Notes under the pieces: model-generated | Database searches by the model: none | What the model saw: the letters and a program-made list of their open reading frames with translations, nothing else | What the model was told of the DNA's origin: nothing | In this document: in pieces, positions 58,095-64,000 of the stretch | How positions within the stretch are numbered: the stretch's first letter is position 1 | Layout of the letters: the number at the start of each line of letters is the position of its first letter | NCBI GenBank assembly: GCA_904063045.1 | Contig: CAJFCJ010000092.1 | Coordinates: forward strand, 1-64,000 | Source of the DNA: Dimorphilus gyrociliatus | Lineage: Eukaryota > Annelida > Polychaeta > Dinophilidae | Direction: 5' to 3' | DNA: 64,000 nt | Translations under genes and position numbers: made by a program

Positions 58095-58922
58095 TTGAGA
58101 AGTAAGAAGAAAAAATGTGTAGCTACAATAAGACAAAATGGAAGTATATTTATTAAAGGCAATCTGGAACATAATCCTAAAAGAAGAGATAATTTAGAAG
58201 TAGATGTTAAAGTAAACACAGATTTGAAAACTATTTGCAAAAGTGATAACAAAACATCTGGAAGAAGCATTGCTGAAAATGTTCTTTTATCATATGAACC
58301 TAATGCTAAATGTCTTCCTGATATCAATAACTTAAAAAGAGTGGCAAACTCAAATAGACAAAAATTTAGGCCAGTTGAATCAAAAGTGTATAATTTCAAT
58401 TTGAACACAACTTTTTTACCTGATGAATTTCTTCAGAAAGATATTTGTGAAAATGGAGAAAGAATTTTAATTTTTGCAACAACCCACCAGCTGGACCTAT
58501 TATCAAAATCCCACTAATGGTATATTCATGGCACTTTTAAAATTGTCAAAGAACGCTTTTATCAGCTTGTCACTGTTCATTCTTTTGTTAAAAAGAGTGG
58601 TGATATGAAGCAAGTACCTCTTGTTTTCATTTTCTTAACTTCAAAGCATACCAATGCATATACACAAGCTTTTCAGGTGAATATTTCTTATTTTCTCCAC
58701 AAGAATGTTGATGAAATATAATTGTGTTTGCAGCATATCAACAGTCTGATAAATGATGAGCATCCCAAAAGAATTACAATGGACTTTGAAAAAGGACTAT
58801 GGAAAGCATTAATAAAAATATACCCTAATACTGAGTTTCAAGGTTGTGTGTTTCATTTCACACAAGCAGTTTATAGGAAAATACAGATAACTTATATAGA
58901 TATAAAACATATTGGACATTGA
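58095..58922 (+). pseudogene. FLYWCH/MULE-type transposase relic
   Basis: A lysine-rich FLYWCH-like start (KKKKCVATIRQNGSIFIKGN) is followed by ILIFATTHQLDLLSKSH, a single in-frame TAA (58515-58517), then the MULE transposase core (GTFKIVKERFYQLVTVHSFV, VPLVFIFLTSKHTNAYTQAF). An apparent GT-AG intron (about 58678-58733) follows, then ITMDFEKGLWKALIKIYPN and QGCVFHFTQAVYRKIQ. The C-terminal third is missing. This is the architecture of Mutator-like transposases common in invertebrates. The lone stop and missing end indicate a decaying copy. Confidence 0.75.
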
Positions 58923-58975
58923 ATAACTTGAATTAGAACATTTTTCCACCCAAAGAAAACAGCAAATAATACATA

Positions 58976-59916
58976 TCAGCGAAGTTCAGTTTTCACTTCA
59001 ATAAAAAATCCTTCTTTTTTAGATGATCCATCAGTTTTGAAAGTGAATTTTACATCATGAAGAATTGGAATTTGATAGAAATGATCTTTTGAATAATATT
59101 TTGTGTCTAACATATTTCTTGTTCCAGGTACACCTAAGCAAAATACAAAAAATGCTTGATTGTTGTATTATATTACATTGAAATCATACCATTTGAATTA
59201 AATATCTTCGTTTCTCCACAAATTCTTGCAGAATCATAATATTGAGAAATTTCTAGGTGATCTTTGTCACATTTTGGAGAATCTTCCACTTGAAATCTAC
59301 GAAACTTGATGAATATGTTCTTTTTTTTGTAGAGAGAGAAATTTTGCAATATTTAATAAAGACTTAAAAAAGGTCAGAATCGTTTTAACAAACCACTTGA
59401 CAGCCTACTGAATACTTTAGGGTTAAAGATGAGTCTATATTATCTTCATAGGGGCTATCTGATTTTATATTATATATATCATTTTTACAGGGTAGTCTAA
59501 AGTTTAACTTTGATGACCCCTTTAGATGGAAAGTTCTTCTAGGGGTAGGTGTTGTTAATTCCATTTCTGAAATATAAAATTTTAAATAATAAAATATATA
59601 ATCCATATTTCGAATTACGTTTATCATAAATTCCATTTTCAAGTTTTTCTGAAATGAAAAATTTTGCTTTAGTATACAAATTTTCTAAAATATCTTGATA
59701 TTTTTCCATACTTAATGATTCAAGAATTTTAATCTGATTTTGTAAAAGATTTATAAGGGATTCCTTAAAAATTCTCCTTTCTTCTTTTATCTCTGAACAG
59801 AGACAGTCGCTTCTTATCTATTTATGTTAGAAAATAGAATATTTTATAAAATATAGTGACATTATTTTTACCTCTTTTAATAATCCAAGGAAAACTAATA
59901 TAAAAACTGCCTTCAT
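58976..59916 (-). CDS. Small secreted coiled-coil plus CUB protein (234 aa, 5 exons)
   Basis: Exons 59916-59872, 59817-59619, 59566-59394, 59319-59190, 59133-58976 (705 nt, in frame). Exon 1 is a signal peptide (MKAVFILVFLGLLKE). Exon 2 is a helical, heptad-like stretch preceded by a CLC motif that could make interchain disulfides. Exons 3-5 form one CUB domain: SDSPYEDN, IFIKFRRFQVEDSPKCDKDH, LEISQYYDSARICGE, and the terminal FTFKTDGSSKKEGFFIEV. It is probably an oligomeric extracellular recognition protein. The acceptor of exon 4 (AAAAAAAAG) is poor but fixed by the CUB reading frame. No close family name can be given. Confidence 0.72.
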
Positions 59917-60165
59917 TTTCTCTCTTAACAAAGACAATTTCTACAGTTAGCTAAGTGTTCACTGCAATGGAATAACAAAAAACATTGTTCACTCTGCTTT
60001 ATAGCATAGTTTTAGTGTTTGATCAGGTGAGACCTTAGTTTACTTTGCAACAATTACAGGCTGAATAAACAAAGTTATATTTGGAAAAATCAATTATTCA
60101 GTTCTAGTTGAACAATATTCTTTAAATCATAATACATGAAATCAAACTTTTGTATTTGGGTGTAG

Positions 60166-60399
60166 AAGTATCTTCATCATTGAAAATCATAATGTTTAAA
60201 GATGATAAGGCAATCTTTAAATGCTGTGTTGATAGTTTTCATGGATATGAGCATACAACTTGTAATAAATTTCATGAGATAGAATTTAACTTTATTACAA
60301 TTCAAAATCTATCACCTATTTTGGAATTTAAATTAAGTGAATTGGATTGTTTTTATACAAGGAAAATAATTAACAATTTAACAAAATTTGAAATGATAA
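60166..60399 (+). CDS. Isolated exon of an unrecognised protein
   Basis: Bounded by GGGTGTAG at 60165 and a strong GTAAGT donor at 60400; 78 codons, phase 1 at both ends. It contains alternating hydrophobic strands and four cysteines (FKCCVDSFHGYEHTTCNK, SELDCFY), consistent with an extracellular beta domain. Neighbouring exons were not found. No family is recognised. Confidence 0.35.
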
Positions 60400-61929
60400 G
60401 TAAGTCTAGTTTTTTTTTGTTTTTACATTTTTAATCATTTTCTCATAAAATTCACAATCAACAAATTGCCTTTATGAGATTGTCTACTCAGAACCTTTGG
60501 CTGCTGTGTTGTTTAAACATAGTCTACTCTTCCCTTTGATTCTGATATCTTCAAAATAATAAATTTTATGATTTAATTTTTTGGTATTACAGAGACTTTC
60601 TGCCAGCAATCTGGCATTAAGTTCTGTCTCCATCTCTCCAAAATAGTATTTCAATGATATTTGATATAGGATTCCTATATAGAGTATGAGAAAGTACTCA
60701 AGAATGATAAAGTTAGTCAGTTTGAAATTGGAAATGGAGGAATTAATTGGAAGAGTTGAAAAATACGCCCTACTAAAAATCATCTCTAAAAATGATGTAA
60801 ATTAACTAAATATTACAGTTTTGCAACCAAAATTTCAGGTATAGATTTTATATGATGATAAGTCAACTGAAAAGTATACAATACCAAATAGTCACATTAA
60901 AATTTTAGGAAATTTGCTTCAAAATTGTTCTAACATAGAAACTTAAAAATTAATAAAAATAACCAAATGGAACAAGGACTTCTGTATATCTGTGGAAGTG
61001 AAATAATAGCAAATCTGCTTTAAACTTGTAATATGCCAGATAATATAATGTTTCTTATTTCTAATAGGCTTATAAGTTTATGTGTAGAGAGGTATGCTAT
61101 AAGTTTGATTGTCAATGAGAGAAAGACATAGAAAGATAGATTGAATGGAAAAATAAGACAAAATTTCAAATAATTTGATAATGTTTTTTTTTATTTTTTA
61201 TAAAATGCCTATTTAGCAATTTGCAGATTTGACTTAATGTTTTTTCTATTGTACTGCTCTTGCTGGCAAAATCTATGCGTTTGCAAGTTATAACAATACT
61301 GGTTCTACTCGAACCTTTAAACAAATGTTTAAATTAAAACGGTTTATTCGCAATAATAATACTTAAGCAAGTAACAATATGAGAGTTCGATAGCAGAGTA
61401 GATAGTTTGTAAAAGCAGGTTGCCAAATTACCAAACTGTCTTCCAATGTTGAGGAGTACTAAATAGTAGTGGAGGTTGTTTCCAGATGATTTTCCCAGGT
61501 CCTTGGGTCCAGATGGAAGCTGCATGCCAAATGAGAATAGTGAGGATTTATATACTTTGAGGTTTGTCTCTGACATCCAATCATCACTTTACAGTTGCCA
61601 AAATGTGTAGTTCATATTTATGTTTAGTAAGAGGATGTTACAAGGTTCAACATTTAGGAAGGTTAATTGAATTATAACTTGGCCACACCCTAGGCAAGTT
61701 AATTAAATTATAACTTGGCCAAACCTTTTTTTGGTAATTAAAGATGAGCCTTGAAGCTGACTAATCAGACTTATGTTTGGCCAATGTTATAGCATTTTCT
61801 TGCGTAGGTTTTAAGATGTACATGTATATGTTGCATCAAATAATAGAGTTCAAGCATGTAAAATATAACCAAAGTTGTACACTATCTATAATAATTATAT
61901 TATAAAAAATGTTTACTTTTGTAAAGCAA
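60400..61929. other. Repeat-derived interval
   Basis: Holds the sequence shared with 51150-51205 (at 61540-61597) and two near-identical 26-bp direct copies of GTTAATTxAATTATAACTTGGCC (61662-61687 and 61698-61723). It is probably long-terminal-repeat or leader sequence of the Ty3-like relic to the right. Minus-strand frame 60484-60645 (METELNARLLAESL) may also be retroelement-derived. No cellular gene is seen. Confidence 0.4.
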
Positions 61930-63090
61930 GAAGTGTTCAAACTTCAAGGAAGACTTTAACCAAGTATGCCAAGCTTATGGTTGGTTTGGTGAAGATATTG
62001 TGAGAGCAAATCTTTTGGACTATTTAACTGGTCCTGCAGGAGATTTGGTGTTAGCTCTTGATGGAGAGCATACTGTAGAGGAAGTATGGAAAGCCCTCAT
62101 GATGGGTTTGATTTTGATCCAAGGGAGTATCAAGAGAAATGATATACCTTGAAGCAAATGAATGGAGAAAGTGTGGTTAAGTTTGTTAATACTGTAAAGA
62201 AATTGATAAAGAGATTTTCTCTACTTAGACCAAAGAACCCACAATTGGTTGCAACAATAAAAGAAATGAAACTGATGGAAGTTCATAAAGAGGACTACAA
62301 GATAATGTTTTACATTTTGTGAACACCTTACATCCTAGATGTCAGACATTGGCAAAATTATATGAAGCTGCTAAGAAAGCAGAAATCTCATTTAAAGCTA
62401 ACCCAGAGAACACCAATCATAATAGTGTCCAAGTTGGAAACTAAAAAGAGAAAAGAGGCCAAAAAGACCTAAGTGATAAGGAAAGTTGCTTCTACAGAAA
62501 AAACACTGCTAAAGAAAAGTGGTCAAACCAAAAATTCCAAAAATATGCAATACTTTCAACAAACAGGTATTAAAAAGAAAAATCAACCAGTAAAGTTGGT
62601 CCTGAAGGAAGAAACTACACTAAAAAATTAGAAACATCAGATAATGACAATATGTCAGAAAATGATGAAGGTTCTGTTTTTCAGATAGTCAAGAATCCAC
62701 TTTAGTAGATTCTTGTAGTGACAGGTCTTTTATTTCAAAAATGGTATTAAAACAAATTCAAGGAAAGTCATTCTTCCAAAAACAAATTGTGAAAAAGGCT
62801 AGAGATGCTTCAAGTAATACAATAAAGACAAAAGCCATATAGAATGCCATCTCAGAAACCAGAAGAATGTCAGCAACAAATCACTGAATTGGTTAAAAGC
62901 AAAGTTATTCAGCAAAGCAAGAGCAATTAGGCATCACCAATTGACTTTGTAAGAAGGAAGGAAGGTAGTCTATAAATGTGTGTAGAGAACAGAAAACTAA
63001 ACAACATGACAATGAAGAACAAGTACCCACTACCAAATCAATAAGGGTTGTCAATAGAAGAATTAGAGTTGTTTTTTAGAGAATGATCAT
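61930..63090 (+). pseudogene. Ty3/gypsy-like retrotransposon relic (gag and start of RT)
   Basis: A gag-like domain lies at about 61930-62310 (FKEDFNQVCQAYGWFGED, ANLLDYLTGPAGDLVLAL, frameshift, FDFDPREYQEK, MNGESVVKFVNTVKKL), followed by a lysine-rich stretch. At 62830-63050 is the opening of a Ty3-type reverse transcriptase (YRMPSQKPEECQQQITELV, ASPIDFVRRKEGSL, MCVENRKLNNMTMKNKYPLP) with in-frame stops. RT is cut off soon after. It is inactive. Confidence 0.8.
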
Positions 63091-63627
63091 AGATACTAGA
63101 AAAAAGAAATTTGCATATTATATTTATAGAAAATTACAAAAACTTACTTTTCAATGTTAGTAAAAGATGATTCTGTTCTTCAAAATATCTTTAACAAACT
63201 CACCAAATATGAAACTATCATTTTTCAAGCTCATATTATCTAACTTCTTAATCTTGAAACTAGAAATTGTATAAGTATTTCTTTTCTTTTCCTTTAGAAA
63301 ATATATTGAACAAGAATACTAAAAATAAATTTAGCAAGGGTCAACTTTACTTTTGAAATTTTAAAATTTTTCAAAATATTTATATCAAGAGAAATTAAAT
63401 TATCATTCATTACAGAAATTTCTTCACAGATTTGCTTGATACAGTGAAAATATTGAAAATTGTGGAAAAATTTGTAATCTTGGCATAGATTTTCAAATTG
63501 TTTTTTTAAAAATATCTCCCTTTGCAATTTTAAAATCTGTTGAACTATTTTTTAAATTTCTACAGTAGACAATAGTATTTAGTAATTTTTAATCTCACTT
63601 TGTAATATTTTATCATTTGTCATTTGT
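63091..63627. other. Interval with one helical minus-strand frame
   Basis: The minus-strand frame 63527-63294 encodes a lysine-rich helical stretch (FLKKQFENLCQDYKFF, IKQICEEISVMNDNLISL) that superficially resembles the coiled-coil exon of the CUB protein at 59.7 kb. No splice-supported gene could be built. Confidence 0.25.
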
Positions 63628-64000
63628 CTATTGTGAAAAAAGGAAAAGAATAAGATATATTTTTTGAAAAGATTTTTTATTATCTAACTTTTCAGTTTCC
63701 CTTTTCATTTTGGTAGCTTTGAAAGATGTTTGAATTTCTTTAGCTGAATATAGATACGGATTAAGAATTGCATTTAGTGGTATGATTAATCCAACAATTA
63801 GACTATAAGTGTTGTTATTTATGTTAATTTGGAAAATTATAGAGGCTATGGCTTTAAAATAGAGAACATTTTAAAAGATTTTATATTTGTATTATATTTG
63901 TTTAACCAATTTTTCAAACCTAAAGCAGATATTGGAGCCCAACACAAAACATTAGATAGTGATAGCATGTATACAAGTTTCGAAATATTCTTTACAGGTG
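63628..64000 (-). CDS. C-terminal part of a rhodopsin-class (LGR-like) GPCR, runs off right edge
   Basis: The exon from beyond 64000 down to 63920 encodes TM6 (KLVYMLSLSNVLCWAPISAL, with the CWxP motif). A 68-bp intron (GTTTGA...TTTAAAG) follows. The exon 63851-63628 encodes TM7 (YSLIVGLIIPLNAILNPYLY, with NPxxY) and a 45-residue basic tail. The sequence is closer to LGR/relaxin-receptor-type TM7s than the GPCR at 28.5 kb is, and resembles the 7TM part of the chimeric receptor at 22-23.6 kb. The upstream part lies outside the window. Confidence 0.8.

Noticed and set aside
57902-58408. Minus-strand 168-codon hydrophobic frame
   Set aside because: Antisense of the MULE coding region; no splice or motif support.
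61662-61723. Direct repeats as a possible CRISPR-like array
   Set aside because: Only two copies, eukaryotic context, and adjacent retroelement; better explained as leader or LTR duplication.

Overview
This is an AT-rich (by eye about 30% GC) nuclear window from an animal. Genes carry many short introns, mostly 50-80 bp with GT-AG ends. There are secreted and transmembrane multidomain proteins, NACHT-LRR genes, a DEG/ENaC channel, GPCRs, Tc1/mariner/MULE/Ty3 debris and two tiny TTAGGG-like tracts. The family mix (a chimeric CTLD-LDLa-LRR GPCR like mollusc GRL101, FTP lectin plus farnesoic-acid-methyltransferase-type domain, CBM14/TSP1/C1q proteins) suggests a compact-genome lophotrochozoan such as a small annelid. 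The species call is inference only.

Layout. 1-1.15 kb: 5' part of a secreted CBM14-CBM14-TSP1-C1q-like gene (-). 1.4-5.5 kb: complete 11-exon CACHD1/alpha2delta-like gene (-). 8.3-13.7 kb: first NLR (CARD-like, NACHT, LRR; +). 13.9-15.2 kb: VHL-box-like LRR protein (-). 15.6-16.3 kb: possible small secreted helical protein (-). 16.5-17.4 kb: trypsin-like protease (-). 17.9-23.6 kb: 17-exon chimeric receptor with SRCR-like, C-type-lectin-like, LDLa, LRR and 7TM parts (+). 25.1-26.9 kb: DEG/ENaC channel (-). 28.5-29.5 kb: single-exon GPCR (-). 30.2-31.2 kb: purple acid phosphatase (-). 32.6-37.8 kb: second NLR (+), with an unbroken 171-bp LRR array. 38.8-40.9 kb: secreted FTP/farnesoic-acid-methyltransferase-type lectin (-). 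41.5-43.3 kb: orphaned PAN-domain exons, a MITE-like element and a dead mariner. 43.8-50.3 kb: a small family of TNFR-like / ZU5-UPA receptors. 51.7-52.6 kb: GNAT acetyltransferase (-). 53-64 kb: mobile-element-rich tract (two Tc1 copies, a MULE, a Ty3/gypsy relic) holding an LRR scrap, a small CUB-domain secreted protein (-) and the 3' end of another GPCR (-).

Exon models were made by hand from splice signals. For most genes the summed exon length is a multiple of three and the phases agree, which I treat as strong internal evidence.

Much of the window looks like a surface-recognition and innate-immunity neighbourhood. The most striking item is the 43.8-50.3 kb family. One member joins a TNFR-like cysteine-rich ectodomain and one TM helix to a UNC5-type ZU5-UPA-(death-like) cytoplasmic part. 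Next to it the ectodomain half (+) and the ZU5-UPA half (-) occur as separate tail-to-tail genes, as if an ancestral receptor had been split.
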